This document shows positions 1 through 9,700 of a stretch of DNA of 44,773 bases, in pieces (within the stretch, counting starts at the first letter, position 1; each line of letters begins with the position of its first letter). The notes beneath the pieces were generated by a model. The model had not been told where the DNA came from. It searched no databases and worked only from the letters and a program-made list of their open reading frames with translations. The position numbers and the translations under genes are program-made. Origin of the DNA: Lachnospiraceae bacterium UBA4364 (GTDB lineage Bacteria; Bacillota; Clostridia; Lachnospirales; Lachnospiraceae); assembly GCA_002393955.1 (NCBI GenBank), contig DGSK01000014.1, positions 1 through 44,773 on the forward strand. The letters are read 5' to 3'.

Positions 1-33
1 ACTCAACTAAAGCGACAGCCCCTTTGATTTCTG

Positions 34-1875
34 TCATTCCTTGGCTGCTGCGGAGATAGCTGCGCGCTTTCTCTTAAGGGGATCCAGTATCTTCTTTCTG
101 ATACGGAGGTGTTCGGGGGTTACTTCCAGCAGTTCATCTGTTCCGATAAACTCAAGGGACTGTTCCAGTGAAAGGATCTTTGGCGGAACTAATTTAAGAG
201 CGTCATCGGCACCGGAAGAACGGGTATTTGTAAGCTGCTTTTTTTTGCAGACATTTACTTCGATATCTTCGGATTTGGGATTTTCACCGATTATCATGCC
301 GGAATAAACGCGTTCGCCCGGTCCGATGAAAAGCTGTCCGCGGCCCTGCGCATTGAAAAGTCCGTAGGTAACTGCTTCGCCTGTTTCAAATGCTATGAGC
401 GAACCCTGTGCCCTGTATGCGATATCACCCTTGAAAGGAGCGTATCCTTCGAATATCGTATTGATTATGCCGTTTCCTTTGGTGTCAGTCATGAACTCGC
501 CCCTGTATCCGATAAGTCCGCGGGAGGGGATTATGAACTCCAGCCTTGTATATCCGCCGTTGATGGTGCCCATGTTCTGAAGCTCGCCTTTGCGCTGGCT
601 TAATTTCTCGATGACAGAGCCGGAAAATTCCTCGGGGATATCAATGTATGCCCTCTCCATGGGCTCAAGTTTTTTGCCGTTTTCATCGGTATGATAAATT
701 ACCTCTGCCTTTGATACGGCAAATTCATATCCCTCACGGCGCATATTTTCTATAAGAACGGATAAGTGGAGTTCGCCCCTGCCGGATACTTTGAATGCAT
801 CGGTAGAGTCTGTCTCTTCCACGCGGAGAGATACGTCTGTATTAAGTTCCCTGAAAAGCCTTTCCCTAATATGTCTGCTGGTAACGAATTTTCCCTCCTG
901 TCCGGCAAAGGGGGAATCATTTACACAGAAAGTCATGGCGATCGTGGGCTCCGATATCTTCTGGAAGGGGATGGCTTCCACATGGTCCGGAGAGCATATG
1001 GTATCGCCGATATGTATATCCGAGATACCGGATATCGCTACGATGGAGCCGATGCCCGCTTCCGTGACTTCTATCTTGTCCAGCCCTTCGAATTCGTAAA
1101 GCTTGCTTATCTTTACTTTTCTTGTTTTGTCGGGATCGTGATGGTTTACAATCACTGCTTCCTGGTTGACCCTGATGCTTCCGTTGTCAACCTTGCCTAC
1201 GCCTATGCGTCCTACATATTCATTGTAGTCAATGGTGGAAATGAGTATCTGTGTGCCGGCTTCCGGGTCGCCCTCGGGGGCGGGGATATAGTCAACAATG
1301 GTTTTGAAGAGGGGCTCCATATCGGTGCCGGGCTCTTCCGGGTCCATTGAAGCTGTGCCTGCCTTTGCGGATGCAAATACGAAGGGGCAGTCGAGCTGCG
1401 AATCGTCAGCGTCGAGTTCAAGGAAAAGTTCGAGAACCTCATCGATCACTTCCCTGGGTCTTGCTTCGGGACGGTCGATCTTATTGACACATACTATGAT
1501 GGGAAGGTGGAGTTCCATTGCCTTTCCGACTACGAAACGTGTCTGGGGCATGGGTCCCTCAAAAGCGTCCACTACAAGGATTACGCCGTTTACCATTTTC
1601 AGTACGCGCTCAACCTCGCCGCCGAAATCAGCGTGCCCCGGGGTGTCGATGATATTTATCTTGGTGTCCTTGTAATGTATGGCGGTATTTTTGGAGAGGA
1701 TGGTTATGCCGCGCTCTCTTTCTATATCATTTGAATCCATGACGCGTTCGGCTACTACCTGGTTTTCGCGGAAAACGCCGCTCTGGCGGAGCAGGCCGTC
1801 CACAAGAGTGGTCTTGCCATGGTCGACGTGGGCGATTATTGCAACGTTACGGATGTCTTCTCTTTTTTCTTTCAT
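34..1875 (-). CDS. typA: Translational GTPase TypA/BipA
   Basis: This is a 613-residue ribosome-associated GTPase of the EF-G/LepA class, which acts in the cytoplasm in ribosome biogenesis and stress adaptation. The GTP-binding motifs are intact: AHVDHGKT (residues 15-22), RGITI (about 55-59), DTPGH (77-81) and NKID (131-134). They are followed by a beta-barrel domain II, an EF-G-like domain around 'SGRGELHLSVL', and the BipA-specific C-terminal domain. The length matches the family (about 610). The start is ATG at 1875 on the minus strand, with an AGAGG-like ribosome binding site upstream. It is divergent from yifB and has its own sigma-A-like promoter at 1943-1971. The identification is very secure; the precise role in this organism is inferred from the family. 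Confidence 0.97.
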   Translation of the reverse strand: MKEKREDIRNVAIIAHVDHGKTTLVDGLLRQSGVFRENQVVAERVMDSNDIERERGITILSKNTAIHYKDTKINIIDTPGHADFGGEVERVLKMVNGVILVVDAFEGPMPQTRFVVGKAMELHLPIIVCVNKIDRPEARPREVIDEVLELFLELDADDSQLDCPFVFASAKAGTASMDPEEPGTDMEPLFKTIVDYIPAPEGDPEAGTQILISTIDYNEYVGRIGVGKVDNGSIRVNQEAVIVNHHDPDKTRKVKISKLYEFEGLDKIEVTEAGIGSIVAISGISDIHIGDTICSPDHVEAIPFQKISEPTIAMTFCVNDSPFAGQEGKFVTSRHIRERLFRELNTDVSLRVEETDSTDAFKVSGRGELHLSVLIENMRREGYEFAVSKAEVIYHTDENGKKLEPMERAYIDIPEEFSGSVIEKLSQRKGELQNMGTINGGYTRLEFIIPSRGLIGYRGEFMTDTKGNGIINTIFEGYAPFKGDIAYRAQGSLIAFETGEAVTYGLFNAQGRGQLFIGPGERVYSGMIIGENPKSEDIEVNVCKKKQLTNTRSSGADDALKLVPPKILSLEQSLEFIGTDELLEVTPEHLRIRKKILDPLKRKRAAISAAAKE

Positions 1876-1942
1876 TTAATAATGCCTCTTTTCTGGATAA
1901 ACAAATAACCGGAATTTCTAATGATTGCAAAAACACCGCTAT

Positions 1943-1971
1943 AAAATAGCACAAGAAAAGAGTTGTTTCAA
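1943..1971 (-). promoter_or_regulatory. Probable sigma-A promoter of typA
   Basis: Read on the minus strand, TTGAAA (1966-1971) is separated by 17 bases from TATTTT (1943-1948). Transcription would start near 1936, giving a leader of about 60 bases before the typA ATG. This is a consensus match only. Confidence 0.55.
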
Positions 1972-2024
1972 TGTGTAATTTATACAAATTATAGTTTTTT
2001 AAGAGGTGATTTATCGGAAATGAC

Positions 2025-2053
2025 TTGAAAGCAGTTCATTATTCCATTAATAT
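2025..2053 (+). promoter_or_regulatory. Probable sigma-A promoter of yifB-dprA
   Basis: TTGAAA (2025-2030) and TAATAT (2048-2053) are separated by exactly 17 bases. The transcript would start near 2060 and carry a leader of about 145 bases containing a small hairpin, GCGGAT-gtttt-ATCCGC (2077-2093). The 328-base gap between typA and yifB therefore holds two divergent promoters and no gene I can support. Confidence 0.55.
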
Positions 2054-2076
2054 TCTGGTATTGGCATTCTGCCATA

Positions 2077-2093
2077 GCGGATGTTTTATCCGC
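2077..2093 (+). other. Small hairpin in the yifB leader
   Basis: A 6-bp perfect stem (GCGGAT/ATCCGC) with a 5-base loop is followed at once by a second short stem, GTCC-tgtc-GGAC. No T-run follows, so it is not a terminator. It may only shape the 5' leader of the comM transcript; no riboswitch class is recognised. Confidence 0.3.
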
Positions 2094-2203
2094 ATGCATA
2101 TGTCCTGTCGGACTGTGCGTTTATCCTTTTTAACATTGCGGGAAAGGTGTTTCAATGCTTTTGCCTGCGGATTCTTCGGTCAGGAAAGGAGGAATGACTG
2201 ATC

Positions 2204-3745
2204 ATGGTAACGGAAGTGTTGTCGGGAGGTATTTTTGGCGTGGATTGCAGGCCTGTACGGGTGGAGACGGATGTCTCCAGTGGTCTGCCGATGTTTGAAA
2301 TGGTAGGACGCCTGTCGGCGGAGGTAAAAGAGGCGGCTAAACGGGTGAGGGTGGCATTAAAAAACGAAAACATATCCATACCGCCAAAGAGGATTACCGT
2401 AAACCTTGCGCCGGCGGATGAATTAAAAGAGGGGACGGGCTTTGACCTGCCTATTGCCATAGGCCTTCTATGCGCAATGGAGATTTTGCCGGAAAGTATG
2501 CTGAAAGGAACTTTTGTGGCCGGGGAGCTGGCGCTGGACGGCCGGGTATGCAGTGTAAGGGGCGTTCTTCCCATGATGCTGAGAGCCAGGGAGCTGGGAG
2601 CGGAAAGGTGCATATTACCTGCGGAAAATATCAGGGAAGCATCGGTTGTTGACGGGGTGAGCGTGATAGGTGTGAAGAGCATCGGAGAAGTGCTGGAGAT
2701 ATTCGGAAACGGCGGGCGTGAACAGGCGGTGGTTTATAAAGGCGGAGAAATGCCTGTGAGTTCAGGCTTTGACGCATATGAGGATTTCGCGGATATTTCG
2801 GGGCAGGAGGGACTGAAGAGGGCGATGGTAATAGCGGCTGCAGGCTTTCACAACCTGATAATGATAGGACCGCCGGGAGCGGGAAAATCAATGGCAGCAA
2901 AGCGTCTTCCGGGCATACTTCCGCCGATGGGAAAGGAGGAAATGCTGGAAGTGTCAAAAATATACAGTGCCGCGGGACTTTTGGATGATAAAAATTCGCT
3001 TATCACAAAGAGGCCCTTCGTGGCGCCGCATCATACCGTTTCCTATGCGGCACTTGCGGGCGGCGGAAGAAATCCGGTTCCGGGGCTGATAAGCAGAGCT
3101 CATAAAGGTGTATTGTTTCTGGATGAAGTGGTGCATTTTTCATCCCAGGGGCTTGAAATACTAAGACAGCCCATGGAGGAGAGGAAGATAAGGATAGACC
3201 GGGCTCAGGGTTCCTGCGAATTTCCGGCGGACTTTATGCTGCTGGCGGCTCTTAACCCATGCCCCTGCGGAAATTATCCGGATTCAAGACTGTGCAGGTG
3301 TACGGAGGATCAGGTCAGAAGGTATCTTTCAAAACTCTCGGGGCCTCTTCTTGACCGCATTGACATATGTGTGGAAATGAGCAGGCTTAAGATCGGTGAT
3401 GTAAGCGGAGGTGCGGTTATCGGGCGTCAGTATACAAGTGAAGGCATGCGGGAGGGAGTCATGCGGGCAAGGATGATACAGGAGAATCGTTTTAAGCAGG
3501 GCGGGATATCGTTTAATTCCCGGATCTCACCCGGAGAACTTGAAAAATACATTTCCCTTGGACGGGAAGAAAAGCATTTTATGGAAAAAGCATATGACAG
3601 GCTGCACCTGAGCCTGCGCTCATACCATAAGATATTGCGGGTAGCCAGGACCATAGCGGATGTGGAGGAGAGCGGGGAAGTGAAGCTCATACATCTTCAG
3701 GAAGCGCTTTGTTACAGAAGTATAGAGGACAGATATTGGAGGTGA
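2204..3745 (+). CDS. comM: ComM/YifB family Mg-chelatase-like AAA+ ATPase
   Basis: A 513-residue protein of the YifB/ComM family. In competent bacteria ComM is a hexameric helicase that extends branch migration during integration of transforming DNA. The order is N-terminal ChlI-like domain (about 20-140), AAA+ core with Walker A GPPGAGKS (about 222-229) and Walker B LFLDE (about 303-308), then the C-terminal Mg-chelatase domain. The CPCG cysteine motif after 'AALNP' is present. The Walker B segment reads DEVVHF where DELPEF is usual; the catalytic D-E pair is kept. The start ATG at 2204 has AAAGGAGG at 2185-2192, 11 bases away; another ATG at 2194 is out of frame. The stop lies inside the ribosome binding site of dprA, so the two genes are translationally coupled. 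Confidence 0.94.
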   Translation: MVTEVLSGGIFGVDCRPVRVETDVSSGLPMFEMVGRLSAEVKEAAKRVRVALKNENISIPPKRITVNLAPADELKEGTGFDLPIAIGLLCAMEILPESMLKGTFVAGELALDGRVCSVRGVLPMMLRARELGAERCILPAENIREASVVDGVSVIGVKSIGEVLEIFGNGGREQAVVYKGGEMPVSSGFDAYEDFADISGQEGLKRAMVIAAAGFHNLIMIGPPGAGKSMAAKRLPGILPPMGKEEMLEVSKIYSAAGLLDDKNSLITKRPFVAPHHTVSYAALAGGGRNPVPGLISRAHKGVLFLDEVVHFSSQGLEILRQPMEERKIRIDRAQGSCEFPADFMLLAALNPCPCGNYPDSRLCRCTEDQVRRYLSKLSGPLLDRIDICVEMSRLKIGDVSGGAVIGRQYTSEGMREGVMRARMIQENRFKQGGISFNSRISPGELEKYISLGREEKHFMEKAYDRLHLSLRSYHKILRVARTIADVEESGEVKLIHLQEALCYRSIEDRYWR

Positions 3746-3750
3746 GCATT

Positions 3751-4941
3751 ATGCATGGAACAGAGAAAAATTCTAAAACAGACCGGATATACAAAATGTG
3801 GCTTGCGCTTTTAAGCGAGGGACTGAGAGCGGATACGCCGGTCATATTATCTGAGATGATGGGCGGAGCGAGGGCTGTTTTTGAGGCTACGGAAAAAAAG
3901 CTGGAGGCCTGCCCGTATCTGACGGAAAAAGAAAAAGCGGAGATAATCGCCGGGCAGAAAAGGGGGCTGCCCTTTGATAAGACGGAGAACTGGGAAAAGC
4001 TGGGGATAGGTTTTGCGGCTTATGATGATGAAGAATACCCGGCCCGTCTGAGAACGGTCACCGCGCCTCCGTACGCCCTGTGGTACAGGGGAAGCCTTCC
4101 GCCGGAAGAAACGGGCTGCGTAGGGATAATCGGTGCCAGAAGCTGCAGCGACTACGGCCGGCGCTCTGCCGAATATTTTGGCAGGGAACTTGCCGTGGCG
4201 GGGATTGTGGTCATAAGCGGTATGGCAGCAGGCGTGGATGGAATATCCCAGGGGGCGTGCCTGCGTTCGGGCGGAAAAAGCTACGGTGTATTGGGCTCCG
4301 GGCCGGATGTGATATATCCGAGGAGCAATGGCGGGCTTTACCATGAACTGATAAAAAACGGCGGAGTGCTCAGTGAGTTTGTGCCGGGGACGCCGGCTAT
4401 GGCAGCTAATTTTCCGAGAAGGAACAGGATCATTTCCGCACTTTCCGATATAATCCTTGTGATAGAGGCGAGGGCAAGATCCGGGACATCAATAACCGTA
4501 AACTTTGCGCTTGAGCAGGGGAGGGATGTGTATGCTCTTCCGGGAAGGGTGGATGATCCGTTAAGTGCCGGCTGCAACCGGCTTATAAAGGACGGCGCGG
4601 GGGTTGCCTGCTGCGCAGAGGACATAATCGAAGAACTGAAGGCAAGGCTGGGCAGCGGCAGGCTTTTATCCGGACGAAAGGAAGTACATTCCGGAACAAA
4701 GTTCGATGATACGCCGGCCCCCACGAGAAAGCATTCTGCTTACGGTTCTGAAAATAATCTGCGGCAGAAAATGATCCGGGAGCTGATGCAGGACCCCTGC
4801 GATGCGGACGGACTGCTCATGAAAATCCGAGATAGCGGTGATTTTGCGGATTTAAATATCCAGATGCTGATGTCGGAGCTGACCGGAATGGAGATAGAAG
4901 GTGCGCTTGCCTGCCGGGGAGGGTGTTATTTTGTGATTTAG
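3751..4941 (+). CDS. dprA: DNA-processing protein DprA
   Basis: DprA (Smf) binds incoming single-stranded DNA during natural transformation and loads RecA onto it. The 396-residue product has the Rossmann-like core with 'GIIGARSCSDYGRR', 'VISGMAAGVDGISQ', 'SEFVPGTPA' and 'FPRRNRIISALSD', followed by the GT-S-I-T-V-NFALEQGRDVYALPGR segment and a C-terminal region consistent with the winged-helix DprA tail. The reading frame is open back to TTG 3709, inside yifB, but ATG 3751 is preferred because GGAGGTGA (3738-3745) sits 5 bases upstream. Pairing with comM next to a type IV pilus cluster supports a DNA-uptake role, though dprA-yifB pairs also occur in bacteria not known to be competent. Confidence 0.95.
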   Translation: MHGTEKNSKTDRIYKMWLALLSEGLRADTPVILSEMMGGARAVFEATEKKLEACPYLTEKEKAEIIAGQKRGLPFDKTENWEKLGIGFAAYDDEEYPARLRTVTAPPYALWYRGSLPPEETGCVGIIGARSCSDYGRRSAEYFGRELAVAGIVVISGMAAGVDGISQGACLRSGGKSYGVLGSGPDVIYPRSNGGLYHELIKNGGVLSEFVPGTPAMAANFPRRNRIISALSDIILVIEARARSGTSITVNFALEQGRDVYALPGRVDDPLSAGCNRLIKDGAGVACCAEDIIEELKARLGSGRLLSGRKEVHSGTKFDDTPAPTRKHSAYGSENNLRQKMIRELMQDPCDADGLLMKIRDSGDFADLNIQMLMSELTGMEIEGALACRGGCYFVI

Positions 4942-4995
4942 GGGTACTTTTCCGGAATTTTCTGCCGATATATATAATAATTTAGATGAAAAATC

Positions 4996-5004
4996 TGATA
5001 TAAT
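4996..5004 (+). promoter_or_regulatory. Extended -10 promoter upstream of the pilus cluster
   Basis: TGaTATAAT is a perfect extended -10 element and there is no good -35. Transcription would begin near 5011, about 74 bases before the first pilus gene. A second TATAAT lies at 4973-4978, with only a weak TTTCCG at 4949-4954 as -35. The octamer GCCGATAT (4964-4971), identical to a sigma-D -10, also lies here but lacks TAAA at the proper distance. Confidence 0.45.
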
Positions 5005-5084
5005 GAACAAAAAAAGTAATGTGATATGCGGTTGTTGTTTTGTGCCGGAGGGGTTGAGGCACTTTTTGCAGTGGATAAAATTTT

Positions 5085-5525
5085 ATGCGGATATCAAAAA
5101 TACTGAAATCGAATAACGGTTCAAGTCTGGTACTTGTATCTGCGCTTACTATAATAATAGTTGCACTTACTGTATCCCTCAGGATCGCAGCGGGGATGAT
5201 AATGTCATCCGCAAACAAGCAGCTGAATCAGGATCAGGCTTATGAGCTGGCCGTTAGTCTCGGAAACAGTCTGGAGAGCCGGATCATCAATCCTGATGCG
5301 AATACGGGTGCGGCAGCAGGGCTGGAACTTATTGATGGTGATCAGCTGGTGGATATGTCAGATTTTGACGGACTTCCGAAATCTAATGTTACGGCCGAAG
5401 TAAAAAAGGATGGCACGGACAGATATGTGCTCACGGTCACGTCGAAAGTGGGCAGTGCTTCATATATATGGAAGGGGATCTATAAAGGCAGTGCAGCCAA
5501 AGGCTATAAGAAATGTCTGGAGTGA
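5085..5525 (+). CDS. PilX/GspK-like minor pilus protein (hypothetical)
   Basis: A 146-residue protein with a short basic leader (MRISKILKSNNG) and a long hydrophobic segment (about 13-36), resembling the N-terminus of PilX or GspK minor pilins. After a putative cut at Gly12 the sequence is S-S-L-V-L, so the Glu at +5 found in most prepilins is missing, as in GspK-type tip subunits. A polar helix 'NKQLNQDQAYELAVSLGNSLESR' follows in shortened, PilX-like form, then a small soluble domain. No Shine-Dalgarno sits close to ATG 5085; the nearest is GGAGGGG at 5047-5053. A TAA in frame at 5076 rules out longer starts. First gene of the pilus cluster; placement there supports the call more than similarity does. 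Confidence 0.6.
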   Translation: MRISKILKSNNGSSLVLVSALTIIIVALTVSLRIAAGMIMSSANKQLNQDQAYELAVSLGNSLESRIINPDANTGAAAGLELIDGDQLVDMSDFDGLPKSNVTAEVKKDGTDRYVLTVTSKVGSASYIWKGIYKGSAAKGYKKCLE

Positions 5526-5537
5526 TGGCAGGAGCTT

Positions 5538-5864
5538 ATGAAGAAATATTTCGAAAAAAAGCTTGGAAATAAAGGCGAGACCATAGTGGAAGTCATGGTG
5601 GCATTTATATTGCTTCTGATCGTGCTTGCTCTTTTTGGTACTTCCATCACTGCGACAGGCAATGCAGATAAATATGCCAAGGAAAAACGTTCAGAGATTT
5701 ATGAATCTATGCTTCTGATGCAAAAGAAGCTTCATGGCGGCGAAACGACCGGGGTGGAAACAGGCGGGAAAAAGTCTGAGGCCATACAGTCAAAGAACCT
5801 TGTTGCAACACAGTATACCACCGCGCAAGGTTATGTATACTGGGTATTTACAAACGAAGAGTGA
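5538..5864 (+). CDS. Type IV prepilin-like minor pilin
   Basis: A 108-residue protein with a class III (type IV prepilin) signal: basic leader ending in Gly13, then E-T-I-V-E with Glu18 at +5 after the predicted cut, and a hydrophobic helix to about residue 38. The first mature residue is Glu instead of the usual Phe or Met. The remainder is a short, lysine-rich domain with no recognisable fold. The start has CAGGAG just upstream, and the gene sits 12 bases after its neighbour, so it belongs to the same transcript. By position and size it is a PilV/GspI-like minor pilin, probably part of a priming or tip complex. It requires a prepilin peptidase, which is not encoded in this window. Confidence 0.72.
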   Translation: MKKYFEKKLGNKGETIVEVMVAFILLLIVLALFGTSITATGNADKYAKEKRSEIYESMLLMQKKLHGGETTGVETGGKKSEAIQSKNLVATQYTTAQGYVYWVFTNEE

Positions 5865-5870
5865 GTAAAA

Positions 5871-6746
5871 ATGCTTGATCTTTTTAAGAAAAAAAAGCAT
5901 AGGGATAAGGGCAGTACCCTGGTGGAGCTGGTAGTTTCCATGGCGCTTACGGCAATACTTGCTACTGCTGTGGTAACTGTCATGCATCCCGCGGTGACCA
6001 TTTTCCTGAAAGTGCAGAAGCATTCAAGGGCACAGATGGTTGCGGATACTATTGCAGATACGCTCAGGGCAGAGTGCGCATCATCATATGTCAAAGGATA
6101 TGGTGATGCGAGAGTAGTAAATGTAGGAGCGGAAGGCGACTATTTAAAGGGTGATGATTCTGTTTTCAAAGAGCTGAACGGACTGACTGCGGAGAGCGCT
6201 CCCGGCGGTAATGTACTTTTTATCAGAAAGAATGAAGGATATGCAGAAGCTTTGTATTGCAATGCCTGGATATCACAGAAGGACTATGAGGATGTGTTTA
6301 AGGCTGACCAGGAACAAAAGAATGGCAATGTGACCAGCAAAGCCGTATACAGGTTTTTCCCGAATACCGCCGAAACCCTTGATGAAGATAAAATGTCCGT
6401 AGATACCAGACCCGGATACCTGCACAGCGCATATTATGAGACGGCATCATCGAAACTGGATATAGATGGCAAAAACGTAACAGTGGTATATCCGTCAAAA
6501 CCGTACGACTATACCAACCCCTTTGCTTCGAATACGTACAGCGGTTTTACCGTTGATGTTACATACAGTAATTTTACGTATGAAAAAATAGTGGAAGGAT
6601 CTGAATCACTGGCAGACAAGCGCCCGGCCTATGTGGTGGCTGAGATAAAGGTTTATGACAGCGGTTATGCGGACCAGTCAATAAATACTCTGATCTACAG
6701 CAGAAAGGCAGTTCTGTGTTTTGCACAGGATAATGTTAAGGAATAA
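5871..6746 (+). CDS. PilW/GspJ-like minor prepilin
   Basis: A 291-residue protein with a type IV prepilin signal: leader MLDLFKKKKHRDKG, then S-T-L-V-E (Glu19 at +5) and a hydrophobic helix to about residue 38. The long globular C-terminal domain (about 50-291) is typical in size for PilW/GspJ-type minor pilins, which sit near the tip. It lies 6 bases after the previous gene. The downstream giant prepilin follows within 7 bases, or overlaps it if an upstream start is used. No specific ligand-binding motif is visible. The exact class (PilW versus ComGF-like) is inferred from size and order. Confidence 0.72.
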   Translation: MLDLFKKKKHRDKGSTLVELVVSMALTAILATAVVTVMHPAVTIFLKVQKHSRAQMVADTIADTLRAECASSYVKGYGDARVVNVGAEGDYLKGDDSVFKELNGLTAESAPGGNVLFIRKNEGYAEALYCNAWISQKDYEDVFKADQEQKNGNVTSKAVYRFFPNTAETLDEDKMSVDTRPGYLHSAYYETASSKLDIDGKNVTVVYPSKPYDYTNPFASNTYSGFTVDVTYSNFTYEKIVEGSESLADKRPAYVVAEIKVYDSGYADQSINTLIYSRKAVLCFAQDNVKE

Positions 6747-6753
6747 CAGGAAG

Positions 6754-9700
6754 ATGAAACAGGCAGAGAAAAGAAAATATAATAATATCCCTTCGGACAG
6801 TGGCTTCACTCTGGTGGAGCTTATTGTCGTTCTGGCTGTTATTGCCATTGTTTCATCTGCGGCAGTGCTGTCAGTCATCGGATATATTGATAAGGCTCGT
6901 TTTGATAAGAATGAGCAGAATGCCCAGAGTGTGTTCCAGGCTGCTCAGGCGGCGGTTAACCATAAGAAGGCAAACGGTGAGCTGGAAGACTGGATAAATG
7001 ATGTGCTCACGAAAACGGGCGAGAAGGATCCTTATGATTCGGCAAATTCCGATAAGGATTCAAACGGCGCAGCGCTGGATGATATCTATGACGATGATGA
7101 TTTTAAAAACTTTGGTACGACAGTTAATAAGCCCGGTGAGTCCGTGCACATGCGTTATGTCCTTACATATGAGAAGGGCGGGACGGATGCCGGAAGCAAG
7201 GCTCTGGAGGATCTTATAAGCAGCTATTTCTATGATACTACAGTGATGCAGGCGACATTCACTGTAGAGTTTGATGTGGAAAAGACTATCGGTTCCGACG
7301 GCCTTCTTCATTACAATGCTAATGTCTATGCGGTTTTCTATGATGAAGGAAGAGCTAAGTGGGATAAGACGGCCATGAAGAATCCGGATGATGAGGTACA
7401 GGTACAGGTACCTTACCGTGACAGCGGATACAGAAAAGGCACCAGTCTGGTGGGCTACTATAACGGCGGCATGCCCGGAGCCGTGGATTCGGTATATGTT
7501 CCCAGCATGGATGAAAAGATGGAATTTGCGGAGCTGAGCCTCAGGAATGGCGAAGCACTGGAACTGTCATTCAGCGCCGTCAATGACAAAATACTTGTTA
7601 CCGGCTCAGGCCTGTATAAAGTACACTATACGGCAGAAATATACGATCAGGATACGGGTAAGAAGCTGGCGGATCTGGTTATAAGCGAGGCTGCGCTCAC
7701 CAATGGAAATCCCAAAAAGGGCAGTCTTGCTGATTATTCTGCGCTTGGCGGTATTATAAAAGATACTACGAAGGATGGCGATATATCCACAGCAAAGATT
7801 GGCGGCAAGGATTATCCGGTTCTTTGCACCGTTGAAGAGATAAAGGACAAATCAGGAGAAAACTTTACCAGATATGCTGCCTCTATCGAGACTTTTGCAC
7901 TTGTATATGTTCATACGGGTGAAGGCGCCTTTGATTATAACAACCTTAAGTCAGGGGATCTGAGCGCTGATACGGATTTCTACAGATTCCCGTTAAAAAT
8001 ATCATATATCAAAAATAAGACAGCTGCCGGTATGGATACAGGCTATGTTCTGTATTCCATCGCGCTTGACTCCATGATGTCAAGGGAGGCGCTTTATAAG
8101 GTGGATGAGAATCCTTCAACACGTTCGAAGGCGCTGAATTACAGTATAAGCAGACTGTTTGCAGATACTTCCGGTTACGATAAGACCAAGGCACCGAAAA
8201 ACTTAAATGTTTCAATGACAGTTGCTGCCGATGCCTTTGCTGACGATTCCCTTGATGACTACAATGACGATAATAATCTTCCGGAGTCCGATCCCACAAA
8301 GGCAATGAGATCTGTGGATGACCCTGTATACCTTGGCGCGAATGGAGTATATGATCATCAGAATCTATCATCGCCGGATAAGGATGAAGCGGCCGGATAT
8401 GCGGTTGTCAATTCGTTTTTCGGAGACCTGGAGGGTGGAAGTCTGGGCAGTGGATCGACAGCCGGTTCCGCACCGATAACGGCTTTCCGTCATCTTTACA
8501 ATATCCGTTTCATGGAAGGCTTTGCAGGGGATGTTGAATATTCTGTAAAGCGTGATCTGGACTGGTATAAATTTGCAAATGAAAAATACACGAGTGATGT
8601 AAAAGTATACGGTATTGTAAGCAATACAGCATATCTTGATTACTATTCACCGGTAGGGAAGAATGCGAAGTATATCGGTAAAAATGATCTAAAACTTGTT
8701 ATGTGGCCCGCAATTCCCAAGCTTCCGGATAGCCAGAAGATCGTTGCGGGTGACAATGCGCTTTCTTCTGATGAAGACAAGACGGCAGTCATAAGGAATG
8801 TGCAGATGCGAAGGAAGTCCTTCCTGTCAACGGATAAGGGGCTTGGTTTCATATGTGAAAATGATGGTACGATTAAGAACATAAGGTGTGAGAACTTTAT
8901 GCTTAATCTGGATGAGACCGCTGATGGGGCAGCAAGCGATGTTGGTAATGCGGATAAAGCAGTGAAATATCTTATAGGAAATGGATTCCTGAACAGAACA
9001 GGGAATCCCAAAGCGTTAGATAATACACAATTTGGCACAGTGCCGGTCGGAGGCCTTATAGGGCTGAATAAAGGGGTCATAGGTGCTGACGGCGATCCTT
9101 CAGCTGTCGGATCAAATACAGTAAAAATGAGCAATGTTAATGTTTTTGCCGGCAAGTGGGATGGCAGTAAGTGGACTTTGTATACAGGCTTTAAATCCAT
9201 AGGCGGAACCGTGGGAGAGTATGCATCTTCTGCATCTTCGTATGGAACGATCTCAACTGAAGGGTATTATGGAGTTGCAGGATTCGAGAATGTTGGCGGT
9301 ATCATAGGGTCCGCTTATGCGGGGGTAGACGCGTATCTTATTGCTGACACCACACTGAATACAGATAAGGCTGCAGTGGATTTCCAGAATGTTGATGCTT
9401 TTATCATGGGAAGGGTCGTGGTCGGCGGTGCAGTCGGACAGATGAAGGATGGCTATTTTGCCCAGAATGTAACCAGCCCGACTTATAACTGTGATGATGA
9501 TGAAGGTATAGTCAATATTGTTGAGACGGATGCGGATAAGTACGGTGTATATGTAAATCTGTCATCGGGTACATACATAAGACAGGCGGGAAGTAAGGAA
9601 GATTCATACGGAATCGGAGGCGCAGTAGGACGGATAGATAATCATACTGCAGGTAAAGTACTCAGCATGAAGTCTGTTAATGCCGGATGTATTTTAAGTG

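Noticed and set aside
766..1350. A 194-codon plus-strand frame inside typA
   Set aside because: It lies wholly opposite the conserved typA gene, has no recognisable domain and no ribosome binding site.
4964..4971. Sigma-D promoter for the pilus cluster
   Set aside because: The -10 octamer is exact but no TAAA occurs 14-16 bases upstream. It is noted only as a hint; an extended -10 sigma-A element is better.
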